Assembly (NCBI GenBank): GCA_041576815.1
Contig: JBFGKE010000011.1
Location: 1 to 64,000, forward strand
Direction: 5' to 3'
Source: SG8-38 sp041576815
Lineage (GTDB): Bacteria; Myxococcota_A; Polyangia; Polyangiales; Houyiibacteriaceae
DNA: 64,000 bases
The position numbers were made by a program, and so were the translations under genes. Below, one piece after another: positions 54,184 through 63,272 of this stretch (the first letter of the stretch is position 1; every line of letters starts with the position of its first letter). The notes beneath the pieces were generated by a model. It did no database searches and was not told where the DNA came from. It worked only from the letters and a program-made list of their open reading frames with translations.

Positions 54184-55949
54184 GGGTCCGCCAGCCGTTT
54201 GCTCAGTACGAGAAGCGCGGTTTCGGCGGCGAGGTTCGGGTCTTCTTCCTTGTCGACGATGCGTCCCTTCGTGTCGTCGTAGTAGCGCTCTTGCTCGACG
54301 GTGGCGCCGATCTTGTCGCAGAGGTCGAGCATGTCACGAATCGACGGGAAGCGGCGGTTCGGGGTGTTGTACCACTCGTACGAGTACGGCCCCGGGGCTT
54401 TGGGCGCGCGGCCTTCGACGCCGAACATCTCACGAAGGGTGCGATGAGCGAAGTTGGTGAAGTAGACGATCGCTCGGCGTCCGACGCGGAGCGCATCTTC
54501 GAGGAGGCGCTCGACGTTCGGCACGGCCTGTAGCGTCGAGGAAAGCACGACGTAGTCGAACCGGTCGTCGTCGAACTCCGGGAGCCCGACGTTGAGGTCG
54601 TAGTCGATCGCCTCGACGCCCTGCTGCATGGTGGCGGCGATGAGCGCGGTGCTCACCTCGACGCCGCAAAGCAGCGGTGCGCCGCGCGCTTTGAGACGCG
54701 CAAGGAGGTCCCCCTTCCCGCAGCCGAGGTCGAGCACCGAGCTTCCGGGGGGAATCAGCTCGAGGACGCGATCGTCCTCCACGCTTTGCCGGGGCTTGGA
54801 GGGCTTCGGTGCGCCGAGCTTGGCGGCGACGAGCGGGCTGAACGCTTCGAGCGGGTCGGCGAGCAAGAAGCTGTCGTGGCCGCCGTCGGTCTCTATCTCG
54901 CAGTACGACACCGGCTGGCCGAGCTTCGTCATGAGAGCGACCAGCTCGCGCGACTGGCTCGGCGGAAACAGCCAATCGCTCGAAAACGAGATGACGAGCC
55001 AATCGCACTTTGCTTTCGAAAACGATTCGATGCGCTTTTCGCGGGTGTCGCCGAGGTCGAAGTTGTCCATCGCGAGGGTGACGGTGACGTACGAATTGGC
55101 GTCGAAGCGGCCCACGAACTGCTCGCCCTGGTACGCGAGATAGGATCCGACCGAGAAGCGCTTTTCGAAATCGGTGACGATGTCGCGGGGCGCGTGGCGG
55201 TCGAGGTCGAACTTTCGCGTCATGGCCTCGGAGGAGAGATAGGTGATGTGACCGAGCATGCGGGCAAGCGCGAGACCGGTCTGCGGGAACTCGCCGGTTT
55301 CGTAGTACTGGCCGCCGTGGAACTGAGGGTCGCTTTGGATGGCGTTGCGGCCGACGACGTCGAAGGCGATCGCCTGGGCCGTGAGCCTCGCCGAGCCCGC
55401 GATGACGATGGCGGTTTGCACGTACTCCGGGTATCGCGTTGCCCAGGAGAGGACCTGATGGCCGCCGAGCGAGCCGCCGATCACCGCGCGGAGCCGTCGG
55501 AGGCCGAGCTGATCGACGAGGCGTTTTTGGACGTCGACCATGTCTTCGACGGTGACCAGCGGGAAATCGCTGCCGTACGGGATACCGGTTGCGGGGTTGA
55601 TCGTGCCCGGGCCCGTGGTGCCGCGGCAGCCGCCGAGGACGTTCGAGCAGATGACGAACAGCCGATCGGTATCGACCGCCTTGCCCGGCCCGACGAGGCC
55701 CTCCCACCAACCGGGGTCGTCCTTTTCATCGTGGCGCGCGGGGTGGGAGTCGCCGGTGATCGCGTGGCAGATCAACACTGCGTTGCTCCGATCGGCGTTT
55801 AGCGTGCCGTAGGTTTCATAGGCGACGTCGATGCTGGGAAGCACGCCGCCGTGGCGAAGCTTCATCGGCGTCGGGAAGACGGCCCTCTGCACGTGACGGA
55901 GCGGCTTTCCGCTCCGCACCGTATCCGTGCTTTCGAACTCCTGGTCCAC
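54174..55949 (-). CDS. metXW: Homoserine O-acyltransferase MetX fused to MetW
   Basis: 591 residues joining two methionine proteins usually made separately. Residues about 15-370 are MetX: YETYGTLNADRSNAVLICHAITGDSH, the nucleophile Ser160 in IGGSLGGHQ, the acid in SDWLFPP and the base in GGHDSFLL. After a linker (PKPSKPRQS), residues about 390-591 are MetW: VLDLGCGKGDLLARLKARG, DYVVLSSTLQAV and SYEWYNTPNRRFPSIRDM. MetX uses acetyl- or succinyl-CoA depending on the member, and the donor is not settled here. It follows metY by 13 bases. Confidence 0.95.
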   Translation of the reverse strand: MDQEFESTDTVRSGKPLRHVQRAVFPTPMKLRHGGVLPSIDVAYETYGTLNADRSNAVLICHAITGDSHPARHDEKDDPGWWEGLVGPGKAVDTDRLFVICSNVLGGCRGTTGPGTINPATGIPYGSDFPLVTVEDMVDVQKRLVDQLGLRRLRAVIGGSLGGHQVLSWATRYPEYVQTAIVIAGSARLTAQAIAFDVVGRNAIQSDPQFHGGQYYETGEFPQTGLALARMLGHITYLSSEAMTRKFDLDRHAPRDIVTDFEKRFSVGSYLAYQGEQFVGRFDANSYVTVTLAMDNFDLGDTREKRIESFSKAKCDWLVISFSSDWLFPPSQSRELVALMTKLGQPVSYCEIETDGGHDSFLLADPLEAFSPLVAAKLGAPKPSKPRQSVEDDRVLELIPPGSSVLDLGCGKGDLLARLKARGAPLLCGVEVSTALIAATMQQGVEAIDYDLNVGLPEFDDDRFDYVVLSSTLQAVPNVERLLEDALRVGRRAIVYFTNFAHRTLREMFGVEGRAPKAPGPYSYEWYNTPNRRFPSIRDMLDLCDKIGATVEQERYYDDTKGRIVDKEEDPNLAAETALLVLSKRLADPQA

Positions 55950-55962
55950 CGCGGCCGGCAGC

Positions 55963-57273
55963 TTACCCCACGGCGGCGTCGAGCGCTTGATCGATGTCGG
56001 CGATGATGTCCTCGACGTCCTCGATGCCCACCGACACCCGGATGTACTCGGGAACGACGCCGGTCTGCTGCTGCTCCTCGGGGCTGAGCTGCTGGTGCGT
56101 GGTCGACGCCGGATGAATGACCAGCGTCTTGGCGTCGCCGATGTTGGCGAGGTGCGAGCACAGCTTCACCGAGTTGATGACCTTCTTGCCGGCTTCCATG
56201 CCGCCCTTGATGCCGAAGCCGAGAATCGCACCCTTGCCGTTTGGGAGGTAGTGGTTGGCGCGCTCGTTGTCGGGGTGGGACGGAAGGCCGGGGTAGTTCA
56301 CCCACTCGACGGCGGAATGCGATTCGAGGTGCTCCGCGACGGCTTGTGCGTTTTCGCAGTGACGCGGCATGCGGACGTGAAGCGTCTCGAGGCCCTGCAG
56401 GAAGAGGAACGCGGCAAACGGGCTCATCGCGGCCCCGGTGTCACGAAGCCAGTGCGTGCGGGCCTGCACGTTGTAGACGATGTTGCCCATGGGCGCGAGG
56501 GCGTCGGCGAGAACGGCGCCGTGGTAGTTCGGCGACGGGCCGCAGAACTCGGGCCACTTGTCGCGGTTTTCCGTCCACTGGAAGTTGCCAGAGTCGACGA
56601 TGCAGCCGCCGACGTGCGCGCCGTGACCGCCGATGAACTTCGTCGTGGAATAGACGTTGATGTCGATGCCGTGATCGAAGGTTTGAAGGAGGTACGGCGT
56701 CATCACGGTGTTGTCGCAGATGACCGGGAGCGCGCCGTGCGGTGCGCTGTGGGCGGCATCGGAGATCGCCTTGAAGTCCGGGACGTCGTTTTTCGGATTG
56801 CCGAGGGATTCGATGTAGACGAGGCGGGTGTTTTCGTCGACGAGCTCGTGAATTTGGTCCGGCTCGTTCGGGTCGAAGAAGCGTACCTCGACGCCGAGGT
56901 TTTTCATCGTGTTGTTGAAGAGCGTCCACGTGCCGCCGTAGAGGCTGGTCGCCGAGACGAAGTTCTGCCCAGCGTGACACAGCGTGAGCACCGCCGCGTT
57001 CACGGCCGACTGCCCCGACGCAAAGCCGAGCCCGGTGACGCCACCATCGAGCGCGGCAAGCCGCTTTTCGAGCACGTCGACCGTTGGATTCATGATTCGG
57101 GAGTAGATGTTCCCGAACTCCGCCAGCCCGAACAGCGCTGCCGCATGATCGGTATCGTTGAAGACATACGACGTGGTCGCGTAGATCGGCACTGCACGCG
57201 CGTTCGTCGCCGGATCGGGCTCCTGCCCCGCATGTAGCGCACGCGTCCCAAGCCCATAGTTCTCTTCACTCAT
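55963..57273 (-). CDS. metY: O-acetylhomoserine sulfhydrylase
   Basis: PLP enzyme that makes homocysteine directly from O-acylhomoserine and sulfide. The 436-residue product has THALHAGQ-type opening GTRALHAGQEPDPAT, YSRIMNPTVDVLEKRLAAL, ASATSLYGGTW and the PLP lysine Lys212 in VYSTTKFIGGHG. HPASTTHQQLSPEEQ and RVSVGIEDVEDI follow. GAGG precedes the ATG. With metXW it forms a two-gene direct-sulfhydrylation pathway. No riboswitch is evident in the 170 bases upstream. Confidence 0.96.
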   Translation of the reverse strand: MSEENYGLGTRALHAGQEPDPATNARAVPIYATTSYVFNDTDHAAALFGLAEFGNIYSRIMNPTVDVLEKRLAALDGGVTGLGFASGQSAVNAAVLTLCHAGQNFVSATSLYGGTWTLFNNTMKNLGVEVRFFDPNEPDQIHELVDENTRLVYIESLGNPKNDVPDFKAISDAAHSAPHGALPVICDNTVMTPYLLQTFDHGIDINVYSTTKFIGGHGAHVGGCIVDSGNFQWTENRDKWPEFCGPSPNYHGAVLADALAPMGNIVYNVQARTHWLRDTGAAMSPFAAFLFLQGLETLHVRMPRHCENAQAVAEHLESHSAVEWVNYPGLPSHPDNERANHYLPNGKGAILGFGIKGGMEAGKKVINSVKLCSHLANIGDAKTLVIHPASTTHQQLSPEEQQQTGVVPEYIRVSVGIEDVEDIIADIDQALDAAVG

Positions 57274-57293
57274 AACGATCACCTCGTAGAAAA

Positions 57294-57384
57294 GGGGACA
57301 CCCCCCTCTCTCAATTGAATGTATATAGGGGACAGTCCCCTTTTTCCGTCGCTGACAATTGATATAGGGGACAGTCCCCTTTTT
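57294..57384. repeat. Three clustered GGGGACA(GT)CCCC palindromes
   Basis: Cores at 57294-57306 (degenerate, GGGGACACCCCCC), 57328-57340 and 57367-57379 (perfect). The two perfect copies are exactly 39 bases apart, share an upstream TATA and are followed by T-runs. CAATTG-like sequence lies between copies. The cluster fills the gap between recQ and metY (57274-57443). It lies upstream of metY on the minus strand, so any metY promoter is embedded in or next to it. Confidence 0.8.
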
Positions 57385-57443
57385 TCGGTTGCTGGGGGTG
57401 GGGAGGATAGCGCGTTTGTTGGGGGAACTGGCAGGGTTTTTGG

Positions 57444-58931
57444 CTAGTGGGCGCGGCAGCGGTCGCAGGCGCCGCATCTTGGCGGGTTGGCCTCGCCAAA
57501 GTAGCGGCGGATGAAGCGGCTTCGGCAGTCCTCGCTCATGGCGTATTCCTCGATGGCGCGGAGGCGCCGGGCGTCCTGGATGCGCTGGGTTTGGAGGCGG
57601 GCCAGCAGATCGCGGGCGCCCGCGCGGACCTTCTTGGGGCTCTCCGCCCCGCCATAGTGGCCGCGGCGGACCATGCCGATCAGGCCGAGCTCTTCGAGCT
57701 GCGCCGCGAGCGCGCGAGCGACGGTCACCGGCACCTGAGCCGAAAGCGCCAGCTCCTTCGGGGTCACGGTCTTGTCCTCTTCGATCCACGCTACCATCGC
57801 ATCGACGACCCGGCGCGCCTGCGCGGTGGTCGGCCGCCCCTGCTTCTGCAGGTACGCCTGGATCCGCAGGTCGTCGGGATCGAACAGCAGGATGCAGTCC
57901 GAACGCTTCCCGTCTCGCCCGGCCCGCCCGGCTTCTTGAACGTACTGCTCGAGCGACCCCGGCACCTGGTAGTGGACGATGTACCGGATGTCCGGCTTGT
58001 CGATACCCATCCCGAACGCGCTGGTCGCCACCATCACGATGCGCCGATCGGCCTTCATGAACTTGCGCTGCGCGGATGCCCGTTCGGTGGCTTTCATCTT
58101 GCCGTGGTACCGCGCCGAGGGGATCCGCGCGCGGGCCAGCGCGTTTGCAACCTGATCGACCGCTTTCGTCGTCGAGCAATAGAGGATGCCCGGACGCCGC
58201 AGCCGTCGAATCAAGCGCGCCGCGTGGTCGATCTTTTCGTCCCCGGAAACGATGCGCACCGCAAGCCGCAGGTTCTTGCGATAGGGCGGCGCCACGACCA
58301 CGGTCGGGCGCTTCATTCCCAGGTTTTCGGCGATGTCGTCGCGCACCTTGGGCGTGGCCGTCGCGGTCAAGGCGAGCATCACCGCATTGCCCAGGACCTC
58401 TCGCGCCGCGCCCAGCCTGAGATACGACGGGCGAAAGTCGTGCCCCCACTCGGAAATGCAGTGCGCTTCGTCGACGCAAAGAATCGCCGGCCTCACCTCG
58501 GCCATCGTGTCGCCGAGCGACTCCAGGGTTTCGGGCGTGGTCAGCACCACGAGGGAGCCCCCTTTGGCCAGCCGCGCCAGCACCTGCCGCCGCGTCGTTG
58601 CGCGAAGCGTGCTGTCGATCCGGATGACCGGCACGCCTCGTTTTCGGAGCTTTGTCTCCTGGTCGCGCATCAGCGAAATCAGGGGCGAGACCACGACCGT
58701 CGGTCGATCGAACAGCAACGCAGGCACCTGATAGATCAGCGACTTGCCGTAGCCCGTCGGCAACACGACGAGGGTGTCGCGACCGGCAAGCAAGGATTCG
58801 ATCGCGGTCGCTTGCTCGGGGTGCAGCTTTCGGATCGCAAAGCGATCGCGGGCAACTCGTCGCGCGGCTTGCAGCGTTGGAGCGTGCGCACGCGTCCGTG
58901 ACTTGTTTCGTGACCTCCCCCGCCTCGCCAT
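57444..58931 (-). CDS. recQ: ATP-dependent DNA helicase RecQ
   Basis: 3'-5' helicase in recombination and fork repair. The 495-residue product has FAIRKLHPEQATAIESLLAG, Walker A LPTGYGKSLIYQVP, VDEAHCISEWGHDFRPSY, TATATPKV, ATSAFGMGIDKPDIRYIVHY and QEAGRAGRDG. The RQC zinc site is C...RRYFGEANPPRCGACDRC. There is no HRDC domain, so it is a short RecQ. The ATG chosen gives a basic N-terminus (MARRGRSRNKS); the frame is open further upstream without a better start. Confidence 0.95.
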   Translation of the reverse strand: MARRGRSRNKSRTRAHAPTLQAARRVARDRFAIRKLHPEQATAIESLLAGRDTLVVLPTGYGKSLIYQVPALLFDRPTVVVSPLISLMRDQETKLRKRGVPVIRIDSTLRATTRRQVLARLAKGGSLVVLTTPETLESLGDTMAEVRPAILCVDEAHCISEWGHDFRPSYLRLGAAREVLGNAVMLALTATATPKVRDDIAENLGMKRPTVVVAPPYRKNLRLAVRIVSGDEKIDHAARLIRRLRRPGILYCSTTKAVDQVANALARARIPSARYHGKMKATERASAQRKFMKADRRIVMVATSAFGMGIDKPDIRYIVHYQVPGSLEQYVQEAGRAGRDGKRSDCILLFDPDDLRIQAYLQKQGRPTTAQARRVVDAMVAWIEEDKTVTPKELALSAQVPVTVARALAAQLEELGLIGMVRRGHYGGAESPKKVRAGARDLLARLQTQRIQDARRLRAIEEYAMSEDCRSRFIRRYFGEANPPRCGACDRCRAH

Positions 58932-59098
58932 GGCGCCACGATGGCACGTGCCGGCCCGTGTGATCCAGCTCACAGCGGCTTTAACCCACGCTAGATCCTC
59001 GTCGCTGCTCACACGTCTCCACGACGATGGCTGACAAACTCACGAGCACACGCCCTTCAGATTTGCCAGAATCTTGGAGAAGGCAGGGGGAGACACGC

Positions 59099-59833
59099 AT
59101 GCAGGACCAGAGGAACGATTCGCTCGCGGATCAGCTCTTGGAGCTCCATCGAATTCAGGAGTCACGCGTGGCGGCCGAGGACGAGGCCCGGCGGCAAGCC
59201 GAAGAGCGCGCGCTGAGGGAGGCCGAAGCCGAGATCGAGCGCCTGCGCGAAGAGGAAGCAGCCCGCCGACACGCGGAAGAGCAGGCCCGTCTCGCGGAGG
59301 AGCGCACGCTTCGAGACGAAGAAGAGCGCCGCCTGCGAGAGGCCAAAGAAGCCGAGCTCCGCGTCCAGCTCGAGGAAGAAGCCAAAGCGCGCACCGCCGA
59401 GCAGCAGCGCCTTCTCTCGCACGAAAAGGAGATGGCGGCGATCACGGCGGTCGAGAAAGCCAAGATCCGCTCTCGCCGCATCGTCGCCGGCGGTGTCGCC
59501 GCCCTGCTAATCGGCACGGCAGCTGCGTACCTGTTTGGTGTGAAGCCGGCTCTCGAGAGAAAGGCGCTCGAAGCCGAGCAGGCGCGACAGGCACGCGAGC
59601 TCGCGTTCGACGAAAAGGAGCGCGCCGCGCAAGAGCTCGCGGACGCCGAGGAACGCGCCAAGGCCGCGGAGGCGGACAAGGACCGCTACGTTGACGAGCT
59701 CGAGGCCCGCGAGCAGCGCCAAAAAGAGCGCGAGGCGCGTGCCAAGGAGCGGCAAAAGACGGCGCGCCCCGCCAAGAAGAAGGGCGAAAGCTGCGCCCCG
59801 GACGACCCGCTCTGCGGGCTCAAGATCGACTGA
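59099..59833 (+). CDS. Coiled-coil/membrane/coiled-coil protein
   Basis: 244 residues. A long charged coiled coil (about 1-125, Glu/Arg/Ala-rich: ALREAEAEIERLREEEAARR) is followed by one membrane helix (IVAGGVAALLIGTAAAYLFGV). A second coiled coil (about 150-225) leads to a C-terminus with two cysteines, CAPDDPLCGLKID. I have seen similar CxxxDPLCGL ends in myxobacterial proteins, but no function is known to me. GGGGAG supports this ATG over one 72 bases upstream. It could be a structural or scaffold protein. Confidence 0.75.
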   Translation: MQDQRNDSLADQLLELHRIQESRVAAEDEARRQAEERALREAEAEIERLREEEAARRHAEEQARLAEERTLRDEEERRLREAKEAELRVQLEEEAKARTAEQQRLLSHEKEMAAITAVEKAKIRSRRIVAGGVAALLIGTAAAYLFGVKPALERKALEAEQARQARELAFDEKERAAQELADAEERAKAAEADKDRYVDELEAREQRQKEREARAKERQKTARPAKKKGESCAPDDPLCGLKID

Positions 59834-59840
59834 GCGCCGG

Positions 59841-61037
59841 CTACTGCACCGTCAGGATGAAGTCGCCCTCGTTGCCGAGCGGCGGTCCCCTCAAGATGGG
59901 ATCCCACTCAGTCTCACCAAGCACGTGAAGGCGTCCGAAGGCCAGCAAGTACGCCGCCAGCACGCGAACCGACTCGCGCGTGTCGATGAAGTCTTCGCCG
60001 CACCCGTCCTGGTCGGCGCCGCTGATGAACAAGCCGAGGATGTCCGGCGTGAGGTCGTGGCAGACCGTGATGAAGCTGTAATGGGCGCCAAGCGGCATCT
60101 CGACCCAGAGGTCGTCGGGGTGATCGATGCCAGCCCACGAAGGCTCGGCCGACTCCTCTTGCGTCGTCGTCCGATCGAGCCGGCCGGTCATCAGCATCGT
60201 CGGAATGCCGAGGCTCGCGAGCTCTCCGTCGGCGATGGCGACGAGCGCCGGCGCCTGCGGTGCGAGCGCGACGATGCGCGAATCCCCAAAGCCTGCACGA
60301 TAGACAGCCGCGACGTTGGGGTCGTTGATCACGTCGCAGGTCTCGCTGCTCATACCCTGGCAGTCGGCTGCGAGGCTATCATAGTCGACGTCCGCGCCAC
60401 CCGCGGTGAACGTCGTGTAGCCGCCAAAGCTGTGTCCGAAGAGGAACACTCCGAGGTCGACGCCGGCCTTGCCCTCGAGGTCGTCCCCGCCGAGGCCCGA
60501 CTCGAATTCATCGATGATCGCGCTGATGTCGAGCGGCCGGTTCAATGCAACCAGCGCGCCGGGGTCGCCCATGCCGCTCGCCAACTCGAGCGCGGTGTTG
60601 CCGGTGTGGTTCGGGCCGACGAGGATCCAGCCGTGCGACGCCATCAGCTCGCCAAACGGATAAGCAAGCAGCCCCTCACCGCCGTTGCCGTGCGAGTAGA
60701 TCACGAACGGTAGATTCGGATCTTCGGTGACGGGCGGCGCGTCGAGCGCATCCGCCGTGATGTCGATGACACCGGCCACCGCATAGCGCGCCGGCTCCGC
60801 CCCCGAGCCCGGGTCGGCGGGATACCAGACGCGTAGCGGCAGCTCGCGCGGCGCCATCGATGCCGCATCGCTATAGGTGATCGCCATCTCGCGATAGCCG
60901 ACGTCGTAGGGACCCCGCGAAAAGAGCTCGTCGACGTTGCCCGTGGCCGGGGCCGAATCCGAGCTGCCGCAGCCCGCAACGAAGAAAAAGAGTGCAGCCG
61001 CGCTGACGGCCACGCCGAACGAAGTAAGTGTGCGCAT
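59841..61037 (-). CDS. Lipoprotein alpha/beta hydrolase (PAF-acetylhydrolase/dienelactone-like)
   Basis: 398 residues. The signal MRTLTSFGVAVSAAALFFFVAGC has a lipobox (VAGC). The hydrolase shows LPFVIYSHGNGGEGLLAYPFGE, the nucleophile in LFGHSFGGYTTFTAGG, an acid in MTGRLDRTTT and a histidine in LGAHYSFITVC. The overall look is like platelet-activating-factor acetylhydrolase-type esterases. The substrate is unknown. Four cysteines in the mature part suggest disulfides, consistent with a periplasmic or surface location. Confidence 0.82.
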   Translation of the reverse strand: MRTLTSFGVAVSAAALFFFVAGCGSSDSAPATGNVDELFSRGPYDVGYREMAITYSDAASMAPRELPLRVWYPADPGSGAEPARYAVAGVIDITADALDAPPVTEDPNLPFVIYSHGNGGEGLLAYPFGELMASHGWILVGPNHTGNTALELASGMGDPGALVALNRPLDISAIIDEFESGLGGDDLEGKAGVDLGVFLFGHSFGGYTTFTAGGADVDYDSLAADCQGMSSETCDVINDPNVAAVYRAGFGDSRIVALAPQAPALVAIADGELASLGIPTMLMTGRLDRTTTQEESAEPSWAGIDHPDDLWVEMPLGAHYSFITVCHDLTPDILGLFISGADQDGCGEDFIDTRESVRVLAAYLLAFGRLHVLGETEWDPILRGPPLGNEGDFILTVQ

Positions 61038-61120
61038 TGGGCGCGGTGATACCGCCATCGGGCGCCGGATGCCAGGGACGGGCTGCGCGCCCCTTGAAAA
61101 CCCAGGAGATCCCGTGCTAC

Positions 61121-62578
61121 GTGAAAATCGTGACCAAATCGCCGGTCTATTACGAACGGCTTTCCGCGCTCGATGCTTCGTTTCTTGGATTCGAAGAGCG
61201 CAATGCACGCTGGCACGAGGCGGCCGTGATGGTGTTCGAGGCGGCCGAGCTCCGCACGGCAGACGGCGGTCTCGATTTCGAGCGCATCTTGAACAACTAC
61301 GAGTGGTCTTTCGAGGTCGTACCGCGCTATCGACAGCGGCTCGCCAAAGTCCCCATTCTCGATCACCCGGTCTGGGTCGACGACCCGAGCTTCAACGTCC
61401 GCTATCACATTCGCCAGATCGCGCTGCCGCAGCCTGCAGACGAACGGATTCTCAAGCGCGTGTGCGGATACCTCCTCGAGCTGCCGCTCGACATGGAGAA
61501 GCCCCTTTGGGAAGTCTGGGTCATCGACGGCCTCGAACACGATCAGTTCGCCATCGTGACGAAGATCCATCATTGCATGGCGGACGGTATTTCCGGGCTC
61601 GGCATCATTCAGGCGCTGCTCGGCCTCCAACCGTTCGCGCGCGAAGGAAACCCGCCTCCTTGGACCCCGCGTCCTGCGCCCGGAGGCGTCGATCTCGTCA
61701 AGTCGGAAATGCGCCGAAGGATTCGCGCGCCGCTGCAGCTTCTCGAGTCGCTCAAGGATCCAGGCAAAGCGCTTCGAGACGCGCGTGAAGTCGCCGATGG
61801 GCTCGTGGAAGCCTCGAAGCTCGGGTGGCGCCCTGCGTCGAAGACCCTCTTCAACCCGAAGCGCATCGGCCCTCATCGACGGTTCGACTGGACCGAGATC
61901 TCGCTTCGCGAAATCAAAGAGGCGAAGTCGAGACTCGGCGGCACGGTCAACGACGTGGTGCTCGCGACCGCGGCCGGCGCGCTCGGCCATTTCTTGCGTG
62001 AGCACCGGACCACCACCCGCGGCATCGACTTTCGCACCCTGATTCCGGTGAACGTGCGCGACAAGAAAGAGAAGAAGCTCGGCAACCGGGTTGCGATGGT
62101 CATGGCGAAGCTGCCGGTTGGCGAACGCGACCCGGTCGAACGCTTGAGGCGCGTAACGAAAACGATGCAAACGCTCAAAGGCTCGAAGCAAGCGCTTGGC
62201 GTGGCGTGGCTCGAGAGCCTGGCCGACAAGGTCGGCGGGCGCTTCTTCATGGAGCTGAGCCGGTCTGCGACCCGTGCCCGCCCGTTCAACGTGGCCGTCA
62301 CCAACGTGCCGGGCCCGCAGATTCCTCTTTATTTCCTGGAATCGAAGATGACGGCGATCTACCCGATGATGCCTCTCTTTCCGAACCAGGCGCTTGCGAT
62401 TGCCGTCGTCAGCTACGACGGCAAGGTCTTCTGGGGCTTCAACTCGGATTGGGACGCGCTCCCCGACGTCCACGATCTGGTCGAGGGAATCGGGGAGCAA
62501 TTTGGCGAGCTTCTCGCCGCTGCCGACGCGGCCCACCCGGATTCCAGCGTAGGCGTGCAACCGAGCTCGCCTTCTTGA
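61121..62578 (+). CDS. Wax ester synthase/diacylglycerol acyltransferase (WS/DGAT)
   Basis: Transfers acyl groups from acyl-CoA to alcohols or diacylglycerol, making storage lipids. The 485-residue product has LSALDASFLGFE at the start, PLDMEKPLWEVWVIDGLE, the catalytic HHxxxDG motif as HHCMADG (His150, His151, Asp155), FRTLIPVNVRD and NVAVTNVPGPQIPLYF. The start is GTG with AGGAGA about 11 bases upstream. It is divergent from the lipoprotein hydrolase. It fits with the acyl-CoA dehydrogenases elsewhere in the window. Confidence 0.93.
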   Translation: MKIVTKSPVYYERLSALDASFLGFEERNARWHEAAVMVFEAAELRTADGGLDFERILNNYEWSFEVVPRYRQRLAKVPILDHPVWVDDPSFNVRYHIRQIALPQPADERILKRVCGYLLELPLDMEKPLWEVWVIDGLEHDQFAIVTKIHHCMADGISGLGIIQALLGLQPFAREGNPPPWTPRPAPGGVDLVKSEMRRRIRAPLQLLESLKDPGKALRDAREVADGLVEASKLGWRPASKTLFNPKRIGPHRRFDWTEISLREIKEAKSRLGGTVNDVVLATAAGALGHFLREHRTTTRGIDFRTLIPVNVRDKKEKKLGNRVAMVMAKLPVGERDPVERLRRVTKTMQTLKGSKQALGVAWLESLADKVGGRFFMELSRSATRARPFNVAVTNVPGPQIPLYFLESKMTAIYPMMPLFPNQALAIAVVSYDGKVFWGFNSDWDALPDVHDLVEGIGEQFGELLAAADAAHPDSSVGVQPSSPS

Positions 62579-62608
62579 GTCGCGGAAAGACCTGCTACGC
62601 TCCGGTCC

Positions 62609-63259
62609 ATGTTCGTCGGGCATTACGGACCGAGCTTTGCGCTTCGCCGTTCAGGTGGCGTACCGCTTTGGGTGTTGTTTCTCGCGGTGCAGTTCGTCGA
62701 CGTGCTTTGGTCGTTCTTGGTCATGGCCGGCGTCGAGAAGGTGCGAATCGTGGAAGGGTTCACGGCGGCGAGCCCGCTCGACTTGTACTACATGCCTTAT
62801 ACGCACAGCCTCACCGCGTCGATCGCGTGGGCGGTGATCCTCGGCTTGCTCGGCGGCTTCATTTGGACGCGCCGGGGCGGCGTCGCGATCGGTGTGTGCG
62901 TGCTCTCGCACTGGGTTCTCGATCTTCCCGTGCACGTGCGCGACCTTCCGCTCTATGGAGACGAGCTCAAGGTCGGGTTCGGTCTTTGGAACGACCTGCC
63001 GCTTTCGTTCGCGCTCGAGGCCGGTGTTCTCTTGGCTGGCATCGCGATCTACGCGCGGTACGCGCGAGGGAAGCTCGCGATTTGGGTCTTCGGCATCGTC
63101 ATGCTGGCCGTTCAGTACAGCAACTTGTACTTGCCGCTGCCCGAGTCGCCCAATCAGTTCGCCATGATGGCGCTCACATCGTACGTGGTGCTCGCGGCGG
63201 CAGCCTGGTTTGTCGAAAACAAGTGGGGGCAGCAGGCGCGTGCCGGCACGCTTGGATGA
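62609..63259 (+). CDS. Multi-pass membrane protein, metal-dependent hydrolase-like
   Basis: 216 residues with about six hydrophobic segments. Conserved-looking histidines occur as GHYGPSFAL at the start, PYTHSLTASIAWAVI, and LSHWVLDLPVHVRDLPL. This spacing recalls YdjM/DUF457 membrane-bound hydrolases. That resemblance is by motif only, and activity is unproven. It follows the WS/DGAT gene by 30 bases and is followed by a SnoaL-like gene after 13 bases. Confidence 0.72.
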   Translation: MFVGHYGPSFALRRSGGVPLWVLFLAVQFVDVLWSFLVMAGVEKVRIVEGFTAASPLDLYYMPYTHSLTASIAWAVILGLLGGFIWTRRGGVAIGVCVLSHWVLDLPVHVRDLPLYGDELKVGFGLWNDLPLSFALEAGVLLAGIAIYARYARGKLAIWVFGIVMLAVQYSNLYLPLPESPNQFAMMALTSYVVLAAAAWFVENKWGQQARAGTLG

Positions 63260-63272
63260 AACGAGGCCGGCA

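Noticed and set aside
57274..57443. SAM riboswitch before metY
   Set aside because: The gap is filled by palindromes; I see none of the conserved SAM-I, SAM-II or SAH riboswitch sequence blocks.
57444..58947. Very long minus-strand frame running from metY through the recQ region, nearly 1000 codons
   Set aside because: The upstream two thirds read recQ in the wrong frame and the palindrome region as Lys-Lys-Gly-Thr repeats. metY has its own ribosome site and start.
60701..62623. 640-codon antisense frame opposite the WS/DGAT gene
   Set aside because: The plus-strand gene has the HHxxxDG motif and full family length.
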